Part shown: positions 27,097-34,951 of the stretch, piece after piece | Layout of the letters: every line of letters starts with the position of its first letter | Numbering within the stretch: position 1 is the stretch's first letter | Source: Marinobacterium nitratireducens | Lineage (GTDB): Bacteria > Pseudomonadota > Gammaproteobacteria > Pseudomonadales > Balneatricaceae | Reading direction: 5' to 3' | Length of the DNA stretch: 64,000 nucleotides | NCBI RefSeq assembly: GCF_014645375.1 | Contig: NZ_BMLT01000007.1 | Span: forward strand, 62,001 to 126,000 | Notes under the pieces: generated by a model | The model's input: only the letters and a program-made list of their open reading frames with translations | Databases searched by the model: none | What the model was told of the DNA's origin: nothing | Made by a program: the position numbers and the translations under genes

Positions 27097-28770
27097 ATGG
27101 TTCGCGAATCAATGGAGTTCGATGTCGTCATCGTCGGTGCCGGCCCTGCCGGTCTGTCGGCCGCCTGCCGCCTGATGCAACAGGCCCAGGCCGCTGAGCA
27201 GGAACTGACGGTCTGCGTCGTCGAGAAAGGCTCCGAAGTCGGTGCCCATATTCTGTCCGGTGCCGTCATTGAGCCGCGGGCGCTCAACGAACTCTTCCCG
27301 GACTGGGCCGGGCAGGGTGCGCCGTTGAAGACCGCGGTGACCGAGGATCAGATCTATCTGCTCAAGGACGCCGAGAACGCTCGTCGTATTCCCAACGGCC
27401 TGGCGCCGAAGACGATGCACAACGAAGGTAACTACGTGGCCAGCCTCGGCAACCTCTGCCGCTGGCTCGGCGAGCGTGCCGAAGAGCTGGGCGTCGAGGT
27501 CTTTCCGGGCTTTGCCGCCGCCGAAGTGCTCTACCACGACGACGGCCCTCTCAAGGGAAGTGTGAAGGGTATTGCCACCGGCGACATGGGAATCACTCAC
27601 AGCGGCGAGCAGGGTCCGAACTACATGCCGGGCATGGAACTGCACGCCAAGTACACCCTGTTCACCGAAGGCTGCCGCGGCCATCTGGGCAAGCAGCTGA
27701 TCGAAAAATTCGCGCTGGACAAGGATTCCGATCCGCAGCACTTTGGGTTAGGCATCAAGGAACTCTGGGACATCGACCCGGCCAAGCACAAGCCGGGCCT
27801 GGTGCTGCACGGTGCCGGCTGGCCCTTATCCGGTGACGGGCAGAAGGGCACCAACGGTGGCTTCTTCCTGTACCACGCCGAAGACAACCAGGTGGTGGTG
27901 GGTCTGATCATCGACCTCAACTACTCGAACCCCTGGCTGAGCCCGTTCGACGAGTTCCAGCGCATGAAGCACCACCCGCTGATCAAGCAGTATCTCGAAG
28001 GCGGCAAGCGTGTGTCCTACGGCGCCCGTGCCATCGCCAAGGGCGGCTTCAACTCGCTGCCGAAGATGACCATGCCCGGCGCGCTGCTGCTTGGCTGTGA
28101 CGCCGGTACCCTGAACTTCTCCAAGATCAAGGGCACCCACACCGCGATGAAATCCGGCATGATCGCCGCCGAGGCGGTGTTCGAATCCCTGGCAGCAGGA
28201 GACGAGGGCGGCAAGGACCTGAATGCCTTTACCGAGAAATTCAAGGCCTCCTGGCTCTACGACGATCTGTTCCGCAGCCGCAACTTCGGCCCGGCGATGC
28301 ACAAGTTCGGCACCATTCTCGGTGGCGCCTTCAACTTCGTCGACCAGAACCTCTTCGGCGGCAAGATCCCGGTGACGCTGCACGATACCCGCAAGGACTA
28401 CGCCGAGCTCAAGCCCGCGTCCGAGTGCAAGCAGATCGAATACCCGAAGCCGGACGGCAAGCTGAGCTTCGATAAGCTGTCCTCGGTGTTCCTGTCGAAC
28501 ACCAACCACGAAGAGGATCAGCCGAGCCACCTGCAGCTGAAGGACGTGCAGATTCCGCTGTCGACCAACCTGCCGAAGTGGGCAGAACCGGCGCAGCGCT
28601 ACTGCCCGGCCGGCGTTTACGAAGTGGTCGAGGACGAGCAGGGCAAGTGTTTCCAGATCAACACCCAGAATTGCGTCCACTGCAAGACCTGCGACATTAA
28701 AGACCCGTCGCAGAATATCACCTGGGTCGTGCCCGAAGGCGGCGGCGGTCCGAATTATCCGAACATGTAA
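27097..28770 (+). CDS. Electron transfer flavoprotein-ubiquinone oxidoreductase
   Basis: Membrane-associated enzyme that passes electrons from ETF to ubiquinone, 557 residues. FAD motif VIVGAGPAGLSAACRL (residues about 11-26), ubiquinone-site and GALLLGCDAGTLNFSKIKGT segments, and a C-terminal [4Fe-4S] domain with CPAGVYEV and NCVHCKTCDIKDPSQNITW. The ATG at 27097 has GAGGAGG upstream. With etfBA and the acyl-CoA dehydrogenase it completes a route from CoA-thioester oxidation to the respiratory chain. Confidence 0.97.
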   Translation: MVRESMEFDVVIVGAGPAGLSAACRLMQQAQAAEQELTVCVVEKGSEVGAHILSGAVIEPRALNELFPDWAGQGAPLKTAVTEDQIYLLKDAENARRIPNGLAPKTMHNEGNYVASLGNLCRWLGERAEELGVEVFPGFAAAEVLYHDDGPLKGSVKGIATGDMGITHSGEQGPNYMPGMELHAKYTLFTEGCRGHLGKQLIEKFALDKDSDPQHFGLGIKELWDIDPAKHKPGLVLHGAGWPLSGDGQKGTNGGFFLYHAEDNQVVVGLIIDLNYSNPWLSPFDEFQRMKHHPLIKQYLEGGKRVSYGARAIAKGGFNSLPKMTMPGALLLGCDAGTLNFSKIKGTHTAMKSGMIAAEAVFESLAAGDEGGKDLNAFTEKFKASWLYDDLFRSRNFGPAMHKFGTILGGAFNFVDQNLFGGKIPVTLHDTRKDYAELKPASECKQIEYPKPDGKLSFDKLSSVFLSNTNHEEDQPSHLQLKDVQIPLSTNLPKWAEPAQRYCPAGVYEVVEDEQGKCFQINTQNCVHCKTCDIKDPSQNITWVVPEGGGGPNYPNM

Positions 28771-28815
28771 AAGCCAGTCTTGAGTTAACAGTTTGGAGTT
28801 AACAGAAACAGCTTC

Positions 28816-28837
28816 AAGCCCCGTGTCCGCGGGGCTT
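28816..28837 (+). terminator. Probable terminator after ETF-QO
   Basis: An 8-bp stem AAGCCCCG/CGGGGCTT with a 6-nt loop and a short TTTC tail between the ETF-QO and AKR genes. Confidence 0.5.
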
Positions 28838-28870
28838 TCGTCCAGTGACAGAGCAGCAGAGAGGCAAGAT

Positions 28871-29710
28871 ATGCATCATATCGGCAAGACACGGATACCC
28901 GCGATAGGCTTCGGTACCTACCCGCTGCAAGGCAGTGAAGCGCAGCAGGCGGTCGAAATGGCTATCGGGCTTGGCTATCGCCATATCGATACCGCCCAGA
29001 TGTACGGCAATGAGAAGGCCGTGGGCCAGGCACTGCGGTCTTGCGGACTGGCACTGGACGAAGTGATGGTGACGACCAAGGTCGACCCGTCGAATATGGA
29101 TCCTGAGCGCTTTCTGCCGTCGGTCGAGCGCAGTCTCGAAGATCTCGGGATCGACTCGGTCGATTATCTGTTGTTGCACTGGCCCAGTCGCGAGCGTGCG
29201 CTGGGCCAGACGCTGGAGCTGCTGGCTGAAGCCAGGAGTCGAGGGTATTCACAGCATATAGGCGTCAGCAACTTTACCTGTGCGCAGTTGCGAGAGGCGG
29301 GGCGTTTGCTGCCGGGTGAAATCGCCACCAACCAGGTCGAGTTTCACCCGCTGATCGATCAGCGTCCGCTGCAGCGGCTTTGCCGCGAACAGGGTGTCAT
29401 CCTCAGCGCTTATTGCGCTCTGGCCCGGGGCGCTTTTATGGAAGACCGGACGCTGCAGTCCATCGCCAGGGTTTATGGCAAATCGGTTGCCCAGGTCGCA
29501 TTGCGCTGGATCATCCAGCAAGGGGTCGCGGCGATCGCGATGTCGACCAGGCTGGAGAATGCACGGGGCAACCTCGACGTTTTCGACTTCGAGTTGTCGG
29601 ACGATGAAATGAAGGCCATAGGTGCCTTGCGTCAGGCGCATCGGCGCCTGGTGTCGCCTGCGCAATGGGCACCGGAGTGGGACGGTCCGGCGGAGGGTGA
29701 TAAGGAGTAA
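28871..29710 (+). CDS. Aldo/keto reductase (DkgB-like)
   Basis: A 279-residue AKR. The tetrad is visible as HIDTAQMYGNE (Asp, Tyr), TTKVDP (Lys) and LLLHWPS (His). The family end of the barrel is AIAMSTRLENARGNLDVFDF. It resembles the 2,5-diketo-gluconate reductase group. The ATG at 28871 follows GAGAGG. It is a different AKR type from 17534-18553. No TetR-type operator was found directly upstream, so it may depend on read-through or a constitutive promoter. Confidence 0.88.
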   Translation: MHHIGKTRIPAIGFGTYPLQGSEAQQAVEMAIGLGYRHIDTAQMYGNEKAVGQALRSCGLALDEVMVTTKVDPSNMDPERFLPSVERSLEDLGIDSVDYLLLHWPSRERALGQTLELLAEARSRGYSQHIGVSNFTCAQLREAGRLLPGEIATNQVEFHPLIDQRPLQRLCREQGVILSAYCALARGAFMEDRTLQSIARVYGKSVAQVALRWIIQQGVAAIAMSTRLENARGNLDVFDFELSDDEMKAIGALRQAHRRLVSPAQWAPEWDGPAEGDKE

Positions 29711-29784
29711 GGGCCGGGCAGGCTCTCAAGTGGTGAGCACTGGGCCCGGGGACTTTGGTAGCTGAGCCGCCAAAGTGACCAGGC

Positions 29785-30429
29785 TCAGGGGCGCAGCAGC
29801 CGCAGAATCGTATCGATATTGAAGTTCAGGCGTTCTTCCCGGGCTTCGTCCGACATCAGGTCCCGCTGAAAGATGATCGAGCCGGTATAGCGGTTGGTCT
29901 GATAGTAGTAGCTGATGCCGGCGATGGTGATCACCAGCTGGACCGGGTCCACGTCGGGACGAAATACACCCTGTCCGACGCCGCGCTGCAGGATTTCCTC
30001 GACCATGCCGATGAAGCGCCCGTGAACCTCGATGATCGTCTGCGCCTTCTTGAGATGGCGTGCGCGGTGCAGGTTTTCGCTGTTGACCAGCGCGAGAAAC
30101 TCGGGGTTTTTCAGGTAGTAATCCCAGGAAAAGCGCACCAGTGCCTTGATCGCCTCGACGGGTTCGAGCAGCTCGAGTTTGAGCTTTCGCTCGGCGGCGC
30201 GAATATCCAGGTAGGCTTCCTCTATCACCGCCTGGAACAAATCTTCCTTGTTGCCGAAATAGTGATAGATCATGCGTTTGTTGGCCTTGGCACGATCGGC
30301 GATGGTGTCGACCCGTGCGCCTGCGAGACCGAGCTGGGCAAACTCTTTTTTCGCCGCCTTGAGAATGCGTTTGCGGGTTTCTTCCGGGTCCCGCTTCTGG
30401 CGGGGACTTTGTGTGGCAATTTTGTCCAA
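29785..30429 (-). CDS. TetR-family repressor 2
   Basis: About 214 residues, closely related to TetR 1: shared text includes KRMIYHYFGNKE, EFLLTLVNSENLHRA-type (EFLALVNSENLHRARHL) and DVDPVQL. The start is taken as TTG at 30429 because GGAGCGGAG precedes it; an in-frame ATG at 30489 would add 20 residues, but lacks a ribosome-binding site and lies 15 bp from the operator. The operator at 30504-30527 is the best full-length mirror repeat in the cluster. Two paralogues may share or divide the regulon and probably sense related ligands. Confidence 0.87.
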   Translation of the reverse strand: MDKIATQSPRQKRDPEETRKRILKAAKKEFAQLGLAGARVDTIADRAKANKRMIYHYFGNKEDLFQAVIEEAYLDIRAAERKLKLELLEPVEAIKALVRFSWDYYLKNPEFLALVNSENLHRARHLKKAQTIIEVHGRFIGMVEEILQRGVGQGVFRPDVDPVQLVITIAGISYYYQTNRYTGSIIFQRDLMSDEAREERLNFNIDTILRLLRP

Positions 30430-30503
30430 GGCTCCGCTCCGACATCGAGTTGCTGGGCTCGGCAGGCAATGGCCGATGGAGTCGACCATTGTAACCTGCC
30501 GTT

Positions 30504-30527
30504 AAGTAACTGTATAGTTGGTTACTT
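30504..30527 (-). promoter_or_regulatory. TetR-type operator before tetR 2
   Basis: Outer half-sites AAGTAACTGTA (30504-30514) and GTTGGTTACTT (30517-30527) around a TA centre. The outer AAGTAAC/GTTACTT arms are perfectly mirrored; the inner bases deviate from ACTAAC. It implies autoregulation of the regulator gene. Confidence 0.7.
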
Positions 30528-30625
30528 GTGGTGCCGGCCATGGCTCGGCACCTGGCGGCTTGGCAGGCCGTTGAAAATCGCTCTTAACGCTGAAACGGCA
30601 ACGCAGAGAGCATTTCAACCGCCTA

Positions 30626-31471
30626 TCAGACAGAGGTCTGGAAGCGTTCCATGCAGACCTGCAGTGTTTCCTCGGGTGGCTTTTGCCACCAGTTCTTGCT
30701 GGAGAAGATTTCTACCTCGACCAGCCCGGTATAACCGGCCTTCTCGACCTGGTTGCGAATGGCCGGCAGCTCGATGACTCCGTCACCCATCATTCCGCGG
30801 TCGGTCAACAGGTCTTCGGTGGGTACCAGCCAATCCGAAACGTGATAGGCCAGCAACCGTTCCCCGGCCCTGGCCAGTTGCGTTTCCAGCGCCGGGTCCC
30901 ACCAGAGGTGGTAGACGTCGGCAGCGACGCCCACCGAACCTGGCTGCTCGGCATCGATGATGTCGCACCAGTCCAGCGCCTGCGCCAGCGTACAAAGGCA
31001 ACTGCGATCGCCCGCGTACATCGGATGCAGCGGCTCGAGCGCGATCGGCACCTTGAGCTCACGGGCCCGTTCGGCCAGCTTGAGCAGGCCTTCCAGCGTT
31101 TGCTGGCGGGCATCGGCAAGGCTCGGGTTATCGCTGCCGATGCTGCCGACAACCGCTACATAGCAACTGGCGCCGAGGGTCGCCGCATCCTCCAGGGCTT
31201 TCAGGTTGTCGTCGATGGCAGCCTTACGCAGCGCTCGGGTAGCCGCCGGGAAATAGCTGGTACGGCAGTAGCCACTAACCTTGAGACCGGCGTCGCGTAT
31301 CAGCCGGGCCGCCCGGTCGGCGCCCAGCGCCTCCACTTCCTTTCGCCAGGGCGCAATCCCGCCGACACCCTGGCGTGCCAGCAGTTCGACGGTTTCATCC
31401 AGTCCGGTCTGGTAACCGAAAGTGGCCGTATTGATGGATAGCAGGTCCAGGCGACCCTTGAGATCTCTCAT
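30626..31471 (-). CDS. Sugar isomerase/epimerase-type TIM-barrel protein (AP_endonuc_2)
   Basis: A 281-residue TIM barrel of the xylose-isomerase-like superfamily, which includes sugar epimerases and 3-dehydroshikimate dehydratases. Metal-site residues are suggested by IALEPLHPMY, DVYHLWWDP, AYHVSDW, MGDGVIELPAI and VEVEIFS. The precise reaction is unknown. It is last in the operon acyl-CoA dehydrogenase, SDR 2, isomerase. Since an AroE-like enzyme is in the same regulon, a dehydroshikimate-dehydratase-like role is a possibility, but sequence alone does not decide it. Confidence 0.82.
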   Translation of the reverse strand: MRDLKGRLDLLSINTATFGYQTGLDETVELLARQGVGGIAPWRKEVEALGADRAARLIRDAGLKVSGYCRTSYFPAATRALRKAAIDDNLKALEDAATLGASCYVAVVGSIGSDNPSLADARQQTLEGLLKLAERARELKVPIALEPLHPMYAGDRSCLCTLAQALDWCDIIDAEQPGSVGVAADVYHLWWDPALETQLARAGERLLAYHVSDWLVPTEDLLTDRGMMGDGVIELPAIRNQVEKAGYTGLVEVEIFSSKNWWQKPPEETLQVCMERFQTSV

Positions 31472-31493
31472 GCCGGTGTTGCCTCCCGTTCGG

Positions 31494-32261
31494 TCAGAAT
31501 TTTGGGGTCATGAGGCCACCGTCGACCCGGACTTCCTGCCCGACGGTGTAGGGCAGGGCGCCACTGGCCATGGATACGGCGACTCTGGCGACTTCCTCGG
31601 GCTGGCCCCAGCGCGGGATCGAGGTCAGGCCCTGTTCGATCAGAGCGTCGTATCGGGGCTTGGAGGGGGCCGTCATCGACGTTTCGATCAATCCGGGCTG
31701 GATCTCGTACACCCCGATCTCGGCCGCGGCCAGGCGCTGGGCGAACAGGCGGCTGCCCATTGAGAAGGCGGCCTTCGACATGCAGTATTCGCCCCGTGCC
31801 ACCGATACCGCCACGGCATTGGATGAGGTGATGTTGATGATCGAGCGGTGCTGCTGGCCCGCCTTTGCCGCCAGCATGCGCCGCGCGGCATTCTGGGTCA
31901 GGAAGAAGGTGCCGCGGGTGTTGACCGCGTGGCAGCGGTCGAAGCTCTCGACCGAGACGTCCAGCAGGTCGCCGCGGGACAGCACCGAGACGCCGGCATT
32001 GTTGACCAGGCAGTCCAGGCGGCCGAAGCGGGTCTGAACCCGCTCCAGCATGGCGTCGTGGCTGTCGAGGTCGGCAATGTTGCCGGGTACGGTCAGCGTT
32101 TCGGCGCCGGTTTCCCGGACGGCCCGGGCAGCGCTTTCGAGGGCTTCGTCACCGGGAAGGGCGTTGAGCGCGACGTTGAAACCGGCCTGTCCCAGCGCCA
32201 TGGCGATGGCCTGTCCGATACCACCGGATGCGCCGGTGACCAGAGCTACAGGTTTGGTCAT
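31494..32261 (-). CDS. Short-chain dehydrogenase/reductase 2, FabG-like
   Basis: A 255-residue classical SDR with TGASGGIGQA, NNAGVS, NITSSNA and YCMSK motifs. It is a clear homologue of the SDR at 11077-11859. ATG at 32261. It follows the acyl-CoA dehydrogenase gene by 18 bp and precedes the TIM-barrel gene by 22 bp, so all three form one operon. It probably oxidises or reduces a hydroxyl on the pathway substrate. Confidence 0.9.
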   Translation of the reverse strand: MTKPVALVTGASGGIGQAIAMALGQAGFNVALNALPGDEALESAARAVRETGAETLTVPGNIADLDSHDAMLERVQTRFGRLDCLVNNAGVSVLSRGDLLDVSVESFDRCHAVNTRGTFFLTQNAARRMLAAKAGQQHRSIINITSSNAVAVSVARGEYCMSKAAFSMGSRLFAQRLAAAEIGVYEIQPGLIETSMTAPSKPRYDALIEQGLTSIPRWGQPEEVARVAVSMASGALPYTVGQEVRVDGGLMTPKF

Positions 32262-32279
32262 GATCGTGATCTCCGGTCA

Positions 32280-33410
32280 TCAGGCCAGCAGCTGGCGGGA
32301 TATGATCATGCGCTGCACCTGGTTGGTGCCTTCGTAGATCTGGGTAATCTTGGCATCACGGTACAGGCGTTCGACTTCGAAGCCACGGATGTAACCGCTG
32401 CCGCCGAAGATCTGCACGGCGTTGGCGCTGTGCTGGACTGCGGTATCGCCGGCGAAGCACTTGGCCATCGAGCAGGCGGCGGTCGCGTCTTCGCCGTTGT
32501 CGATCTTGTGGGCGGCACTGTGAACCAGCAGGCGGGCAGCCTCGGTGTCCTTGGCCATGTCGGCCAGCATGAACTGTACGCCCTGGAACTCGGCGATGTT
32601 CTTGCCGAACTGCTTGCGCTGCTTGGCGTAGTCGACGGCCGCTTCGAGACCGGCGCGGGCAATGCCCACGGCCAGCGCGCCGATACCGACCCGGCCCTTG
32701 TTGAGTACGCTCATCATCATGTGGAAGCCGCGGTTTTCCTCGCCCAGAAGCGCCGAGGCGGGCAATTTCACATTGTCGAAATGCAGCTCGCCCACCTGGG
32801 AGGCGCGCTGTCCCATCTTGTGCTCTTTCGGGCCCTTGGAAACGCCCTCGAGGTTGCAGTCGACGATAAAGATGCTCATGCCCCGGTGGCCTGCATCCTT
32901 GTCGGTACGGGTCAGGACGAAGGCGACATCGGCGACCGGCGCGTTATGGATCCACAGCTTGGCGCCATTGAGCAGCCAGCCGTCTTCGGTGCGGGTGGCG
33001 GTGGTCTTGACGCCGGAAACGTCGGAACCGGCGCCGGCTTCGGTGATGCAGTAGGCGCCGCGGCTCTCGGCGCGCAGCAGTTTGCCGAGGTAGGCGTCGC
33101 GCTGTTCCTGATTGCCATATTGCGAAAGCAGGGTGGCGAGCAGTTCCACCAGACCACACTGGTCGGCGACCGACGCGTAGCCGCGGGACAGCTCCTCCAT
33201 CACGATGGCATAGGCCACGGCATCGAGGCCGATACCGCCGTGCTCTTCCGGAATGGAGATGCCGAACAGGCCAAGCTCGCCCATCTGGCTGTAGATTTCG
33301 GCCGGGAAGCGCTCGTCGCGGTCCAGCTCTTCGGCAACGGGACGAATGACCTCGTCTGCGAATTTGCGGGTCATTTCGCGGATCTGGGCATGTATTTCGG
33401 TCATATACAT
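32280..33410 (-). CDS. Acyl-CoA dehydrogenase
   Basis: FAD enzyme introducing a C2-C3 double bond into an acyl-CoA, 376 residues. The signature AYCITEAGAGSDVSGVKTTA and the C-terminal QIYEGTNQVQRMIISR, with the catalytic glutamate in YEGT, are present. The ATG at 33410 (GAGGA upstream) is used rather than a longer in-frame extension. First gene of a minus-strand operon beginning at the operator 33482-33505. Its electron acceptor is presumably the EtfBA encoded nearby. Confidence 0.95.
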   Translation of the reverse strand: MYMTEIHAQIREMTRKFADEVIRPVAEELDRDERFPAEIYSQMGELGLFGISIPEEHGGIGLDAVAYAIVMEELSRGYASVADQCGLVELLATLLSQYGNQEQRDAYLGKLLRAESRGAYCITEAGAGSDVSGVKTTATRTEDGWLLNGAKLWIHNAPVADVAFVLTRTDKDAGHRGMSIFIVDCNLEGVSKGPKEHKMGQRASQVGELHFDNVKLPASALLGEENRGFHMMMSVLNKGRVGIGALAVGIARAGLEAAVDYAKQRKQFGKNIAEFQGVQFMLADMAKDTEAARLLVHSAAHKIDNGEDATAACSMAKCFAGDTAVQHSANAVQIFGGSGYIRGFEVERLYRDAKITQIYEGTNQVQRMIISRQLLA

Positions 33411-33481
33411 AGGATTTCCTCTTTTTTTCGGTGCGCCCGGCCGCGATCGCGATGGTGCAGGGCGGTTGTACAAACGACAAT

Positions 33482-33505
33482 AAGTAACTAACTGGTTAGG
33501 TTATA
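33482..33505 (-). promoter_or_regulatory. TetR-type operator before the acyl-CoA dehydrogenase operon
   Basis: AAGTAACTAAC (33482-33492), centre TG, GTTAGGTTATA (33495-33505). On the minus strand TATAAC within it may serve as a -10 downstream of a TTGACC (about 33524-33529), though the spacing is short. Confidence 0.68.
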
Positions 33506-33577
33506 CATGAGCGACCGAGCGGTCAAGTACCGGCGAGTAAAGGAGTCGGCCGGCGTCGCCATCCTCGTGGCGCAGAC

Positions 33578-33620
33578 TTGACAACGCGGGCGCGTTAAGT
33601 AACTATCCGGATACTTATAA
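33578..33620 (+). promoter_or_regulatory. -35 box and TetR-type operator before the DUF993 gene
   Basis: TTGACA (33578-33583) then AAGTAACTATC (33597-33607), centre CG, GATACTTATAA (33610-33620). The inner palindrome TATCCGGATA is perfect. The half-sites keep the AAGTAAC arm of the shared operator but alter the inner bases. Confidence 0.6.
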
Positions 33621-33658
33621 ATAACCCATTGGATACCTGATGGGAATATGGATGGTGA

Positions 33659-34828
33659 ATGATGACGACGATTGCACTTCCTCAGGTCGATGGCAGCCTG
33701 AAAAAATACCAGCTCAGTGACGCAGACCCGGTGCTGGCGCCGGAGAACCCCGAATTCAACCGCATCGCCTATGCGGCCGCCCATGTCGTGGTTGACCCCC
33801 TGCGCCAGGATTGCAACTGGCTGCAGCGACCGAGCATCGACTGGGACGCCACCATGGCGTTCCGCCACCACCTCTGGCGCCAGGGCTTCATGATCGCCGA
33901 GGCAATGGACACCGCCCAGCGCGGCATGGGCGTGGACTGGCCGACGGCGAAAGAACTGATTCACCGCAGCCTGGACGAGGCGCGTAGCGTCGAGGGCGCG
34001 GACCTGGCGGCCGGCTGCGGTACCGATCAGCTGAACGTTGCCGATGCCCGCTCGCTGGACGACGTCATCGCCGCCTACGAAGAACAGATGGAAGCCATCG
34101 AATCGAAGGGCGGGCGCCTGATCCTGATGGCCAGCCGCGCCCTCGCCGCCGTCGCCCGGAACGCCGATGACTATATCCGCGTCTACGACCGGTTGCTGAC
34201 GCAGGCGCAGGGCAAGGTGATCCTGCACTGGCTCGGGGATGTCTTCGACCCGGCGCTGAAAGGCTACTGGGGCAGCGAAAATGTCGCCGAGGCGATGGAT
34301 ACGGTTCTGCGGATCATCGAAACCCACCGCGACAAGGTCGACGGCATCAAGATCTCGCTGCTGAGCAAAGAATGGGAGCTGGTGCTGCGTAGCCGCCTGC
34401 CGGCAGGCGTGCGCATGTATACCGGTGACGACTTCAACTACTCGGAACTGATCGAAGGCCAGGACGGGGTCTATTCCCACGCACTGCTCGGCATTTTCGA
34501 TGCGATTGCGCCGGTCGCTTCGGCGGCGCTGACGAAGCTGACGCAGGGGCAGACGCAGGCCTATCGTGACCTGCTCGAACCGACCGTCCCGCTGTCGCGC
34601 GAGATTTTCAAGGCGCCGACCCAGTACTACAAGGCCGGTGTCGTGTTCCTTGCCTGGCTCAACGGCCATCAGGAACACTTCGTCATGGCCGGCGGCATGC
34701 AGTCGGCCCGTGAGATCAGCCACTATGCACGGGTGTTCGAGCTGGCCGATCAGGCCGGATTGCTGGCCGACCGCGCCCTGGCCGCAGGCCGGATGCAGTC
34801 GCTGCTGGCCTTGCACGGTATCCAGTAA
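33659..34828 (+). CDS. DUF993/dihydrodipicolinate synthase-superfamily protein
   Basis: A 389-residue protein of the DUF993 family, a DHDPS/N-acetylneuraminate lyase-like TIM barrel. Members of the superfamily form a Schiff base with lysine; the candidate here is K231 in VDGIKISLLSKEW. HWLGDVFDPALKGYWGS is typical of DUF993. No enzyme activity is established for the family as far as I know. It is preceded by its own operator, and the neighbours (TIM-barrel isomerase and SDR) suggest aldol cleavage of a keto-acid or sugar intermediate. Confidence 0.85.
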   Translation: MMTTIALPQVDGSLKKYQLSDADPVLAPENPEFNRIAYAAAHVVVDPLRQDCNWLQRPSIDWDATMAFRHHLWRQGFMIAEAMDTAQRGMGVDWPTAKELIHRSLDEARSVEGADLAAGCGTDQLNVADARSLDDVIAAYEEQMEAIESKGGRLILMASRALAAVARNADDYIRVYDRLLTQAQGKVILHWLGDVFDPALKGYWGSENVAEAMDTVLRIIETHRDKVDGIKISLLSKEWELVLRSRLPAGVRMYTGDDFNYSELIEGQDGVYSHALLGIFDAIAPVASAALTKLTQGQTQAYRDLLEPTVPLSREIFKAPTQYYKAGVVFLAWLNGHQEHFVMAGGMQSAREISHYARVFELADQAGLLADRALAAGRMQSLLALHGIQ

Positions 34829-34951
34829 ACCTTCTGCTGGCTTCGGGCCCGCGCCGACAACCCCCGATACCGGTCGGGTATCTGCGACCCCCCTGAGCTA
34901 TGCTGACAGTGGCAGCCTGATGGCGAGCACTGCACATAGTACGGGGGGCCT

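Noticed and set aside
25983-27287. A 434-codon minus-strand frame over etfA and the ETF-QO start
   Set aside because: It spans two verified genes and a terminator and has no start signal.
28780-28808. Two direct copies of GAGTTAACAG before the second AKR gene
   Set aside because: They are too short and do not match the regulon operator; chance or a minor duplication is enough to explain them.
31848-33491. A 547-codon plus-strand frame over the SDR 2/acyl-CoA dehydrogenase genes
   Set aside because: It is the shadow of two genes on the minus strand with clear family motifs.
33488-34816. A 442-codon minus-strand frame opposite the DUF993 gene
   Set aside because: The plus-strand frame is the recognisable family member, and this one starts inside the regulatory region of the neighbouring operon.
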